Assembly: GCA_963832835.1 (NCBI GenBank) | Contig: CAWHVD010000001.1 | Span: 930,001-994,000, forward strand | Reading direction: 5' to 3' | Length of the DNA stretch: 64,000 nt | DNA from: CAVPKN01 sp963832835 | GTDB lineage: Bacteria > Chlamydiota > Chlamydiia > Chlamydiales > JAAKFR01 | In this document: positions 45,668 through 53,348 of the stretch, piece after piece | How the letters are laid out: the number at the start of each line of letters is the position of its first letter | Position numbering within the stretch: the stretch's first letter is position 1 | Program-made: the position numbers and the translations under genes | Notes under the pieces: model-generated | Told to the model about the DNA's origin: nothing | The model's input: the letters and a program-made list of their open reading frames with translations, nothing else | Databases searched by the model: none

Positions 45668-46269
45668 TAAGTGCGGATCAGCGCCAAGATGATGCCTAAA
45701 ACCTCGACATGGTCTTCGCGTAAAATCATGGTACGGACCTGGGGGTTTCCCGATTCGAGCCGGATGTAGGGAGGGTCGCGCACGGCACGCTTCACAAAAG
45801 TGGTTTGTGCGCTAACTTGAACCAATACCATCGCTTTATCCTCAAAATTTGAGGTAGAATGGACAAGTAGTAGATCACCCTCCTGAATCGACTCTTCTTG
45901 TAACTCTCTGCCGGCTACGCGCAGGAGGTAGCAAGGCTGTGATGTGGGCACAAGATGCTCCGCTATCGAGACAGCTTCCATGTGTGGATAGGTTTCAATG
46001 GGCATCCCGCCTCTTAGGATGCCAATAACAGGCACCTCTACACTTCCCTCCTTATTTTCAGCTACAAGGGCCAAAGAGCGGCTGCGTGTCGTATTCTCAG
46101 GAAGCACCCCCTTCTTTTTGAGCGATTGCACGTGGTTATAGACAGAACCGAGAGAGGCAAATCCAAAGTGATGCTGAATATCGCGGTAACTAGGACTGTG
46201 TTTTTTTTCAGCCAAGTACCCTTCGATAAAATCGACAATTTCTCGTTGCCTTTTCGTCAATCCTTGCAT
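45649..46269 (-). CDS. LexA-like repressor without catalytic serine
   Basis: 206 residues. N-terminal winged helix MQGLTKRQREIVDFIEGYLA ... SPSYRDIQHHFGFASLGSVY aligns with LexA DNA-binding domains. The C-terminal S24 fold is recognisable (YLLRVAGRELQEESIQEGDL), but where LexA has G-M-S-M the sequence is G-R-E-L, so Glu122 replaces the nucleophile. The Ala-Gly cleavage site is Gly87-Gly88; only Lys160 (TFVKRAV) remains. Hence it should not self-cleave on DNA damage. The C-terminus TISRK and stop come from the F1 element; without it the frame would end IRTYSS overlapping pssA. Confidence 0.85.
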   Translation of the reverse strand: MQGLTKRQREIVDFIEGYLAEKKHSPSYRDIQHHFGFASLGSVYNHVQSLKKKGVLPENTTRSRSLALVAENKEGSVEVPVIGILRGGMPIETYPHMEAVSIAEHLVPTSQPCYLLRVAGRELQEESIQEGDLLLVHSTSNFEDKAMVLVQVSAQTTFVKRAVRDPPYIRLESGNPQVRTMILREDHVEVLGIILALIRTYTISRK

Positions 46270-46316
46270 ATGGTGACCATTTTAACCCTATTGGCCTTTT
46301 CAAGGAATAAAGAGCG

Positions 46317-46676
46317 ATGCGTAATAAAATTTTGGTGGTGGAACGTGACGCGGCTGCGCGTGAGCAGCTCGAAGTGATTTTGCAAGAAATTGTTGAGGAA
46401 GGTGGTGAGCTGATCTTTACCCAAAAGCAAGAAGATGCTTTGGAGATTATCAAAAAACAACATCCACCTGTCGTGCTTTTAGAATCCAAACTTGCAGAAG
46501 AAGATAGGGGAGCTTGGAACTTAGAGGGTGTACATGTCATCCTGACCTACCCACGTGGCACTACAGCACCCGCAGGTTCTACGCATCTCTTCAAACCTTT
46601 CAAGGCTCATCAGGTGCTTGAAAAGTGCAGGGAATATTTGAGCCGAGAATTTGTGCCCCCCATCCCTCCGATGTAA
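46317..46676 (+). CDS. Stand-alone receiver-like protein, degenerate
   Basis: 119 residues. MRNKILVVERDAAAREQLEV and the late FKPFKAHQVLEKCREYL resemble a CheY-type receiver (beta1 acidic pair, beta5 Lys). The phospho-acceptor Asp expected in strand 3 is replaced by Glu in VVLLESKLAEED. No output domain. It may be a phosphorylation-independent signalling adaptor. Divergent from the LexA-like gene with 47 bp between starts; overlaps the convergent PAP2 gene by 77 bp. Confidence 0.6.
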   Translation: MRNKILVVERDAAAREQLEVILQEIVEEGGELIFTQKQEDALEIIKKQHPPVVLLESKLAEEDRGAWNLEGVHVILTYPRGTTAPAGSTHLFKPFKAHQVLEKCREYLSREFVPPIPPM

Positions 46677-47310
46677 ACACCCACCAATCGACCCCTTTGG
46701 TGACATACCACATGATAATAGGGGAGACAATCACGTCCGAAAAAAAATGCCCCCCTTGTGCGATACGGGCAATCATTAAGCCTCCGCCCAAAAAAACGAC
46801 CAGAAAAAGGCCCGTATTTTTTAAAAGGGAACTCTTGTAGCGCTTGCCTACCAACACCATGGAGAGAAAATAGAAGCCCATAGCGACATGGCCACTCGGA
46901 AAGGAGCGCTGAGGATCGTGCCTTGTGTGAAAATCGGGGTTCCAGAATGGGCGGTATTCATGTTTCCCTCCAAACTCGACCACCTGCTTGGGCCGTGGCC
47001 GTCCCCAATATTCTTTAAAACCCCAATTTGTCACCAATCCGGCACCGATTACCAGTGTAAGCACCATTGCCAAAGCACCTCGCCGCCATTTAGCCCATTT
47101 CCGGTAGCATATAGAAATAACAAACACTCCAGAGGCTAAACCCCCAGTCGCCAGCCCAAAAATCTCTCCGTATTGGAAAAGGCAGGCAAAAAACGTGTTA
47201 TTATAAAATCCACTTTCTGGAGAGTAGAAGAGATCGGCACAGTAAAAATCGAGAGTTGGAGTAAAAGGGGCCAAAAGGGCCAGCAGCAAGATCCACATGG
47301 CTGATATCAT
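46600..47310 (-). CDS. PAP2-family membrane phosphatase
   Basis: 236 residues, five to six membrane segments. The three phosphatase motifs are present: KEYWGRPRPK, RSFPSGHVAMGF and ARIAQGGHFFSDV (His nucleophile in the last). Family members dephosphorylate lipid A, undecaprenyl pyrophosphate or phosphatidic acid at the outer face of the inner membrane; the specific substrate is not readable. Starts at MISAMWILLLALL; the second Met is a possible start. Confidence 0.88.
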   Translation of the reverse strand: MISAMWILLLALLAPFTPTLDFYCADLFYSPESGFYNNTFFACLFQYGEIFGLATGGLASGVFVISICYRKWAKWRRGALAMVLTLVIGAGLVTNWGFKEYWGRPRPKQVVEFGGKHEYRPFWNPDFHTRHDPQRSFPSGHVAMGFYFLSMVLVGKRYKSSLLKNTGLFLVVFLGGGLMIARIAQGGHFFSDVIVSPIIMWYVTKGVDWWVFTSEGWGAQILGSNIPCTFQAPDEP

Positions 47311-47347
47311 AGCTTTTTGGGGTTAATACGTCATATACAAAGAACTG

Positions 47348-48925
47348 TCATTTCTGGCCTATAGAGGAAGTTGCAACACTACCTATGCCCTTCGCTTTAA
47401 GACGCGCTTGGATATCCTGATTCCAAAACCAAGAAGCATGACATTGCTTAGCTTGAGTTTCAAAGTCTTCGTCTTGATTCGTAGCCCCGGCAGCTAATAA
47501 ATGCTCAACGACCTCTATTTTAGGTTCTCCGGGATGATTAGACGCGATCATCAGCAGTGGAGTTTTACCACTAGTGTCCAAGATATTGACTTCTGCTTCA
47601 TTGGATAATAATAACTCCACTTTTTCCTTGGCATCTACTTCAGCAATAACCGCTAAGTGTAAAGGGAATGACTTTGTTCTTGTATGTGTCATTTCTGAAA
47701 CCAGAGAGCGGTCTTTTTCCAGAAGAACTCTCATGATTGCCAATCCATTTTTTTGAAGGTTGATCGCTTGGTGAAGAGCAGAATAACCAGCGCTATTATG
47801 AGCTTTGGGATCAGCTCCATTTTCAAGGAGCAGGCGGACTAGCTCGGTGTGGCCATGTTCCACAGCTAGATGCAACAATTCTGTTGTGTTAGATAATTTT
47901 CCTGCAGCCAAGGCGTTTTGGATTGTGCCTATATCACCTCTAATCACAGCAGAAATCTGTGGCGATTGTATCAGTTTTTTATCTACAAGACGTGCGTTGA
48001 TGTCTGGGTTATTAAGCCATTCGCTATGATTTTCTTGCGCGAGTTGTTCAAAAGTTTTATTCCCCGCTTTTGCACACACATCAGCTCCGTGATCCACTAA
48101 CAGTTCAATGAGATCGATGTTAGGCTCTCTTGTAGTTGAAGCCACTGTTGTGAGAAGGGGTGTACTGCCCATTTTATCCGAGGCATCGACCTCTGCGTCA
48201 TTTTTTATCAATAAGGCCACTTTTTCCTTGGCCCCCTCACCATGAACCGCCAGATGTAAAGGAGTTTGCCCCCCTTCTCCTGCCTTTTCAGAAACTAGCT
48301 CTGCGTCTAGTATCAAAAGGGCTTCCATAGTGGCTAGACTCTTTTGGCAGTCTTCACACAAGATCGCTAAATGTAAAGCTGAGTTAGCACGCGAGTCCTT
48401 ACCTGTTGGATGAACGTCCTCCATAAAGAGCAAGTTTACGATTTCAGCTTGCCCTTTTGATGCTGCCTCAAGAAAAAGCAATTCCTTGATAGGCAAACTG
48501 AGACTCTTAACAGCGTTCTGGATGAAGGCGGTATCACCTCTTGCCACTGCAGCAATTAAGTCTTCGGGAATTGTCGCATTTTCTTGTGCTGGAATTTTTG
48601 TTTGGACTTCTTCGATTTGCGTATCCGCACATTTTTTCCAGATGATGCCTCCACAACCCAGCGTTAACAGAAGACCACAAGATGCCGCAAGTGGGACAAA
48701 CGAGTACTGACCTAGATGTTGAATGCACTGTTGTATTGAATCATTCAATGGGCCCCAGTTCAGCCCATAATCTTGGGTAATCAGCACTAAGGCGCCAAAA
48801 ATGACAGCCAAAGCAACGAGCGTTACGGCTGCCCCATAAATCACTTTTTTTGTCATATCGGAAGCGTGGCAATAGGGTTGAGTATCTACGATTGGATTGC
48901 CGCCGATTTCTGAAGCACTGGACAT
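47348..48925 (-). CDS. Inc-like membrane protein with ankyrin repeats
   Basis: 525 residues. Two closely spaced hydrophobic segments (about 28-50, VIYGAAVTLVALAVIFGALV, and 75-95, FVPLAASCGLLLTLGCGGII) form the bilobed hairpin typical of chlamydial inclusion membrane proteins. The rest is two sets of ankyrin repeats (NSALHLAILCEDCQKSLATM, GQTPLHLAVHGEGAKEKVAL, GYSALHQAINLQKNGLAIMR), suggesting an internal duplication. The likely location is the inclusion membrane with ankyrins in the host cytosol. This is inference from topology; no secretion signal can be proven. Confidence 0.75.
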   Translation of the reverse strand: MSSASEIGGNPIVDTQPYCHASDMTKKVIYGAAVTLVALAVIFGALVLITQDYGLNWGPLNDSIQQCIQHLGQYSFVPLAASCGLLLTLGCGGIIWKKCADTQIEEVQTKIPAQENATIPEDLIAAVARGDTAFIQNAVKSLSLPIKELLFLEAASKGQAEIVNLLFMEDVHPTGKDSRANSALHLAILCEDCQKSLATMEALLILDAELVSEKAGEGGQTPLHLAVHGEGAKEKVALLIKNDAEVDASDKMGSTPLLTTVASTTREPNIDLIELLVDHGADVCAKAGNKTFEQLAQENHSEWLNNPDINARLVDKKLIQSPQISAVIRGDIGTIQNALAAGKLSNTTELLHLAVEHGHTELVRLLLENGADPKAHNSAGYSALHQAINLQKNGLAIMRVLLEKDRSLVSEMTHTRTKSFPLHLAVIAEVDAKEKVELLLSNEAEVNILDTSGKTPLLMIASNHPGEPKIEVVEHLLAAGATNQDEDFETQAKQCHASWFWNQDIQARLKAKGIGSVATSSIGQK

Positions 48926-49010
48926 GAATTTACTCCTTTAGCCGATGATTGTACAGACTAATTATTAAAATTAAATTAAGGCTGACTTGTCTAGGTAAGT
49001 GATCAGAAAG

Positions 49011-49056
49011 TGGAGCTACATCTTTGAGCGCTCCAGCGCACAAAGATGTAGCTCCA
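49011..49056. promoter_or_regulatory. Strong hairpin between divergent ankyrin and rmuC genes
   Basis: TGGAGCTACATCTTTG and CAAAGATGTAGCTCCA are perfect 16-bp inverted arms around a 14-base loop. There is no T-tract, so it is not an ordinary terminator. It lies in the shared upstream region of both genes, 46 bp before rmuC; it could be an operator, an mRNA 5' hairpin for rmuC or a small repeat. Confidence 0.5.
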
Positions 49057-49101
49057 TTTCTCTCGCATTCCTTTCGTGGATCACCTAAGATGTAGAGCAA
49101 T

Positions 49102-50328
49102 ATGGACCAGTTAGTTTTATTTTTAGGAGCTTTGGCATTAGGGGGTGTAATCGGGTGGCTCATTGCACGCAATCAGGCACAGATGCCCCTCAAAGAGGCC
49201 CAGTTGGAACAACGTGCTGCCTCTGAAAAGCTGGCGCTGGTTGAGAAAATTCAAGACTCTTTTATTGAGCAGTTCAAAGGAGCCTCAGCCTCTGCTTTGA
49301 AGCATAATAACGAAACCTTTATGCAACTGGCCGAACAAGCTTTTGATAAAAAGAGTCAGGCGATTGCCGCGATTGTGAAGCCCGTTAAGGAATCGCTGGA
49401 GAAATTCGATGGCAAAATCCGGGAGATTGAGCAGGCCCGCACAGGAGCTTATGCCACCCTAAAAGAGCAGGTGAGCTCGCTCATCGAAACCCAAAAAGAG
49501 CTCCGTACCGAGACATCGAATTTATCAAGAGCCCTGCGTGCTCCTACTGTTCGGGGAAGGTGGGGCGAGATGCAGCTTAAGCGCGTTGTCGAAATGGCGG
49601 GTATGGTCGATCATTGTGATTTCTTTGAGCAGGCCAACGTCACGACAGAAGAGAAACGCTACCGGCCCGATCTCCTAGTTAAGCTCCCTGCAGGAAAAAA
49701 CATCATCGTCGACGCCAAAGCTCCCTTGGAAGCCTATATGCTTGCACTTGAATGCACAGATGAAAAGAGCCGCCACGAAAAGCTTCGTGAACACGCTCTT
49801 GCAATCCGCACGCATATGACCCTGCTCTGCCGCAAATCGTACTGGGAGCAATTTCAGCCCACTCCAGAGTTCGTAGTCCTCTTTTTGCCCGGAGAGACCT
49901 TTTTCAGTGCTGCACTTGAATTTGATCCACAACTGATTGAGGCGGGAGTCGAACAAAAGGTGATTCTCGCTACTCCGACTACTTTGATCGCCCTCTTAAG
50001 GGCTGTAGCCTATGGATGGCGACAGGAGAGTCTATCTAAAAACGCCGAGCAGATCAGCGCCATGGGTCGAGACCTCTATAAAAGGATTGCCGACATGGGT
50101 AGCCATTGGGAAAAGGTGGGCAAAGGACTGTCTAACGCAGTTCAGGCCTACAATCGTGCAGTAGGGTCCTTAGAGTCGCGCGTGCTCGTCTCAGCTCGTC
50201 GCTTTGGAGAATTAGGAGGTGAGAAAGAGATCGATGCTCTCGAGCCTGTCGAAGAAACACCCCGCACCCTGCAAGCCCCCGAGATGCTTCCTTCCGAAGT
50301 TTCAGATACTCCCATGGGGATAATTTAA
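49102..50328 (+). CDS. rmuC: RmuC family DNA recombination protein
   Basis: 408 residues. An N-terminal membrane anchor (LVLFLGALALGGVIGWLIAR) is followed by coiled coil and the RmuC nuclease-like core (VRGRWGEMQLKRVVEMAGMV, YRPDLLVKLPAGKNIIVDAK, LFLPGETFFSAALEFDPQLI, ATPTTLIALLRAVAYGWRQE). Limits inversions/rearrangements in E. coli. In Chlamydia it lies between the M16 protease and pssA. Its TAA stop (50326-50328) is the start of an F3-F1 repeat pile-up. Confidence 0.93.
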   Translation: MDQLVLFLGALALGGVIGWLIARNQAQMPLKEAQLEQRAASEKLALVEKIQDSFIEQFKGASASALKHNNETFMQLAEQAFDKKSQAIAAIVKPVKESLEKFDGKIREIEQARTGAYATLKEQVSSLIETQKELRTETSNLSRALRAPTVRGRWGEMQLKRVVEMAGMVDHCDFFEQANVTTEEKRYRPDLLVKLPAGKNIIVDAKAPLEAYMLALECTDEKSRHEKLREHALAIRTHMTLLCRKSYWEQFQPTPEFVVLFLPGETFFSAALEFDPQLIEAGVEQKVILATPTTLIALLRAVAYGWRQESLSKNAEQISAMGRDLYKRIADMGSHWEKVGKGLSNAVQAYNRAVGSLESRVLVSARRFGELGGEKEIDALEPVEETPRTLQAPEMLPSEVSDTPMGII

Positions 50329-50492
50329 CCTAAAAACGGCAGTTCGAGACGGCAAATTGATGCAAGATTTTGATTTAGAATCACTTTTAATAGGGGGCGC
50401 ACATTCCCAAATGGTGAAGAGGCCTCCTAGTGGAAGCGATTCTGGATCAAAAGATTGCGTCAATTTGCCGTCTCCAACTGCCGTTTTTAGGA
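50329..50492. repeat. Palindromic element F3 abutting the rmuC stop codon
   Basis: 164 bp with arms CCTAAAAACGGCAGTT and AACTGCCGTTTTTAGGA; the left end lacks the first T seen in the copy at 60633. Flanks TAA (50326-50328, rmuC stop) and TAA (50493-50495). The right TAA is simultaneously the left flank of the next F1. Confidence 0.88.
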
Positions 50493-50495
50493 TAA

Positions 50496-50656
50496 TACCA
50501 TTTCCAGAAAATAAAGCCATGAAGTGGTACTGGGTAACACGCCATTTTTGAACGATCCTTTCTCGCTTAGGTGCAAAAACATAGGCTTCGAAACGATCAT
50601 CCAAATCTGTCATGTTACCCAGTACCACTTCATGACTTTATTTTCTGGAAATGGTA
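50496..50656. repeat. Palindromic element F1 immediately after F3
   Basis: 161 bp; flanks TAA (50493-50495, shared with F3) and TAA (50657-50659). Arms complementary for about 44 bp. Lies between convergent rmuC and the exonuclease-like gene, whose stop is at 50668. Confidence 0.94.
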
Positions 50657-50667
50657 TAATTGCTGAA

Positions 50668-51267
50668 TCAGGAGTGAGCAGAGCCTGTGAGGTCGGCGAA
50701 TGCGCCAAAGATAGCCTCGTAGCAGGCCATAAGGTGCTTCACTCCGTTTATGGCACGGTGAGGCTCTTCTTCAGGGGGGATACCGTAGTAGGTGGCAATC
50801 GAATTTTTAGAGAGATCGCTCTCTTTTGTAATAGGGTGCTTATTGCTTATAAGGCAGGTAGCCCAATACATTGAAGCGAGGTCGAGCCAGTGGTAGGGCC
50901 ATCCGAAACCTTCTTGCACATCGGCATTGATCAACTGGAGAAAGAAAGCGCGATCGAAAGAGGGATTTTGACAGATGAACACCCCTTCTCTTTGTCCCAA
51001 TTCGAGCCTGTGAAAATCGTTTTCGATCTCGCTTGCGACTACCCGTTCGCTCTGGCCATGGAGGGTTTGTTCCCAAGTAAATCCATTGATCTTTAAGCTT
51101 TCGGGATCAGCCGCTGCCCATACCTCTAGAGGTTGGGCTACGATCGATTCATAGCTGACTACAACGCGCCGCGTGATCGAATCGACCACCTTATAGGCAA
51201 TCTCTATGATTCTGTGTTTCTCAGGATTTAGACCTGTTGTCTCGGTATCAAGGAAGATTAGGTACAT
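50668..51267 (-). CDS. DnaQ-like DEDD exonuclease family protein lacking the last Asp
   Basis: 199 residues. The exonuclease I motif is intact (MYLIFLDTETTGLNPEKHRI, Asp7/Glu9), and motif II NPSFDRAFFL has its Asp. Motif III is HRAINGVKHL: the His is present, but the metal-binding Asp five residues later (H-R-A-x-x-D) is Gly. So it resembles a proofreading/oligoribonucleotide 3' exonuclease that may be weak or use another acid. Stand-alone, convergent with rmuC. Confidence 0.75.
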   Translation of the reverse strand: MYLIFLDTETTGLNPEKHRIIEIAYKVVDSITRRVVVSYESIVAQPLEVWAAADPESLKINGFTWEQTLHGQSERVVASEIENDFHRLELGQREGVFICQNPSFDRAFFLQLINADVQEGFGWPYHWLDLASMYWATCLISNKHPITKESDLSKNSIATYYGIPPEEEPHRAINGVKHLMACYEAIFGAFADLTGSAHS

Positions 51268-51382
51268 AACGCGAACTTATAGTAGTCGCCAGATAAAAAT
51301 CAAACTCACCTTATTTTTTTTTGAAGAGCGCGTTCAATTACGGAACATGCTTATTAAGAATTTTTTAAGGCAAAAAAACGTT

Positions 51383-51411
51383 TTTACAAAATGCTTGGTG
51401 TAAATTATACT
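51383..51411 (+). promoter_or_regulatory. Sigma-70-type promoter
   Basis: TTTACA (51383-51388), a 17-bp spacer, then TATACT (51406-51411). It lies 43 bp before the ATG at 51454 and excludes an alternative start at 51391, which would be inside the promoter. Likely drives 51454-51861 and possibly nusB-murB. Confidence 0.6.
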
Positions 51412-51453
51412 TGCCTGTTATCCCTGAATTTAACGGGAATTAATGGGGTTCTG

Positions 51454-51861
51454 ATGCAAGTATTGGAAAGTCTCACTCGGTTGATCTGTCGTTTTCGCTA
51501 TCCTGTCTCTCTACCTGAAGATGTTGCTCATGACCTAGGAATGCATCTTCCTAATACGCTCAATTTCCAAGAATTCCTCCAGCTACTTTCCTCTCCATAT
51601 CAGCGTCCCGCTAAGCTACGCAAGTTTATGTCGCGCGCTTTGGCTGAATCGACCTTTGAATCGGCTCTCAAAAAAGAGACCTTTCATTCGTGTTCTCTTT
51701 TTTCCTACTACTTTAGCAAAGGTTGGCTGGTTTTCGCTCTTTATTTTGACGAAGATGCCCGTTTGCGGCGCATCTATCTTCAGTGTCCAGCCTGCGAGCT
51801 CATCGATGGATTCGATCTTCTTCTCGACGAGGACATTCTCGCCAAAGCTTCTTCTCATTAA
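51454..51861 (+). CDS. Conserved-looking hypothetical protein upstream of nusB
   Basis: 135 residues from ATG 51454 (MQVLESLTRLICRFRYPVSL). No family recognised. Mostly helical, with YYFSKGWLVFALYFDEDARL and LQCPACELIDGFDLLLDEDI; a single CPAC pair could bind a metal or form a disulfide. Next to nusB on the same strand with 45 bp between, behind its own promoter, so probably a real chlamydial gene. Confidence 0.65.
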   Translation: MQVLESLTRLICRFRYPVSLPEDVAHDLGMHLPNTLNFQEFLQLLSSPYQRPAKLRKFMSRALAESTFESALKKETFHSCSLFSYYFSKGWLVFALYFDEDARLRRIYLQCPACELIDGFDLLLDEDILAKASSH

Positions 51862-51906
51862 GATCTTTACATTTGAGTTGCCTTCCTCTATAATTTTTTC
51901 ATTATT

Positions 51907-52386
51907 ATGGAATTTCCGCCACAAAAGTTTCGAGAGATCGTATTTCAGCTCATCTTTTCCTTTGATGTCGGGGGGGAGACAGAGACAGAACTCATTCCGT
52001 TTATCATGCGGGAGCTGGCCGTTTCTAAAAAGAATGTGAGCGCAGCTTTTGCAAAAGCGCAGGCTGTTTGGAGCCATCGTGAAGAATTGGATCGTGTGAT
52101 TGAAAAGCAAACTCAGGCCTATTCTCTCGAGCGTATTAAAACGGTTGAAAAAAACGTCTTGAGGTTCGCATTCTATGAACTCTTAATCGCAAAAGAGCTC
52201 AAACCAAAAATTATCATTTCAGAAGCGCATCGTTTAGCACGCAAATTCAGTGCAATAGAGGGGGCTGCGTTTGTAAACGCCGTTCTCGATAGCCTGGAGG
52301 TTATCTCTGAATCTGAAGAGATCCCCATTGTGCCTCAAGAATTGGATTTGGGCAGTACGCAAGCTCCCGCGATTGATCGATCGTAA
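51907..52386 (+). CDS. nusB: Transcription antitermination factor NusB
   Basis: 159 residues. FREIVFQLIFSFDVGG at the start, RIKTVEKNVLRFAFYELL and the C-terminal signature IISEAHRLARKFSAIEGAAF, then VNAVLD, are NusB family features (binds boxA RNA with NusE for rRNA antitermination). Usual length is about 135-145; the last 18 residues (VPQELDLGSTQAPAIDRS) are encoded by the left arm of a large inverted repeat and look like an added tail. Confidence 0.92.
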   Translation: MEFPPQKFREIVFQLIFSFDVGGETETELIPFIMRELAVSKKNVSAAFAKAQAVWSHREELDRVIEKQTQAYSLERIKTVEKNVLRFAFYELLIAKELKPKIIISEAHRLARKFSAIEGAAFVNAVLDSLEVISESEEIPIVPQELDLGSTQAPAIDRS

Positions 52387-52477
52387 ATGACCCAATATTT
52401 CTAGTATTAGGTCATTGACGATCGCTCAAGCCCCGGGGCTTTGGCGCACCGAAATCCAATTCTTGAGGCACAATGGG
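52324..52477. repeat. Inverted repeat F5 joining the nusB end and the murB start
   Basis: Arms CCCATTGTGCCTCAAGAATT (from 52324) and its complement ending CACAATGGG (52477), extended over about 60 bp each with mismatches, around the centre near 52400. The nusB stop lies near the centre; the murB ATG (52473) is inside the terminal arm. In RNA the arms would pair the murB start with nusB coding sequence. Confidence 0.85.
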
Positions 52478-53348
52478 TATACATCCTCCATTTCCATACC
52501 AAACAGCGAAGCTTCTGCGTGATTTTTCGACATTTGGGATAGGTGGGCCAGCTAGATTCTTTGCTGAAGCCCAGAGCTGCGAGCAGATGCAGCAGATGCT
52601 GGCCTTTGCATATAGTGTATCCTTGCCGACATTGATTATCGGGAAAGGTTCTAATTGCCTTTTTGATGATAGGGGATTCAACGGTCTTGTCATCCTCAAC
52701 AAGATTGATTTTCTCCAGCAAGATGAGAAAGGCCTTTTTCAGGTTGGGGCAGGTTACAGCTTCGCCAGATTAGGAGGCATCACTGCAAGACAGGGATGGT
52801 CGGGTTTGGAGTTTGCAGCAGGTATTCCAGCTACGGTCGGTGGGGCCATCTATATGAATGCAGGGGCAAATGGTCAAGAAACATGTGGAAAGCTTGTAGA
52901 AGTAGGGTATGTAACCTCAGTGGGTGATCTTGTGCGGCTCAAACAAGAGGATTTGACCTTTAGCTACCGTTTTAGCTCCTTTCAAGAGAAACGAGGAGCT
53001 ATTGTCGAGGGGGTGTTCCAGCTCAGTCCCTCTGAAGGAGCAAAGCATGCCCAAAAAGAACTTCTAGGCTATCGGCTGAAAACCCAGCCTTATGGTGAAA
53101 AATCAGCCGGATGTGCGTTTCGCAATCCTCCTACTCTTTCTGCTGGTAAACTGATCGAGGAGTGTGGTTTGAAGCAGGCGTTGATTGGGGGAGCTTTGGT
53201 CTCGGGATTGCATGCAAACTTCATTGTAAATGTGGGTGGAGCGACCGCTCAAGATGTATTAGATCTCATGAAAAGTATCAAAGAGTGTGTTTATTCCGAA
53301 AAAGGTATTATTTTAGAAGAGGAGATCCGTCATATCCCCTATGAATGA
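52473..53348 (+). CDS. murB: UDP-N-acetylenolpyruvoylglucosamine reductase
   Basis: 291 residues. LLRDFSTFGIGGPARFF and LPTLIIGKGSNCLFDDRGFN form the FAD-binding start; AAGIPATVGGAIYMNAGANG is the second FAD motif; the catalytic region KSAGCAFRNPPTLSAGKLIE has Cys where E. coli MurB has Ser229, a variant seen in many type IIb-like MurBs. Reduces UDP-GlcNAc-enolpyruvate to UDP-MurNAc for peptidoglycan. The ATG lies in an inverted-repeat arm and no clear ribosome site precedes it, so translation may depend on RNA structure or coupling to nusB. Confidence 0.94.
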   Translation: MGIHPPFPYQTAKLLRDFSTFGIGGPARFFAEAQSCEQMQQMLAFAYSVSLPTLIIGKGSNCLFDDRGFNGLVILNKIDFLQQDEKGLFQVGAGYSFARLGGITARQGWSGLEFAAGIPATVGGAIYMNAGANGQETCGKLVEVGYVTSVGDLVRLKQEDLTFSYRFSSFQEKRGAIVEGVFQLSPSEGAKHAQKELLGYRLKTQPYGEKSAGCAFRNPPTLSAGKLIEECGLKQALIGGALVSGLHANFIVNVGGATAQDVLDLMKSIKECVYSEKGIILEEEIRHIPYE

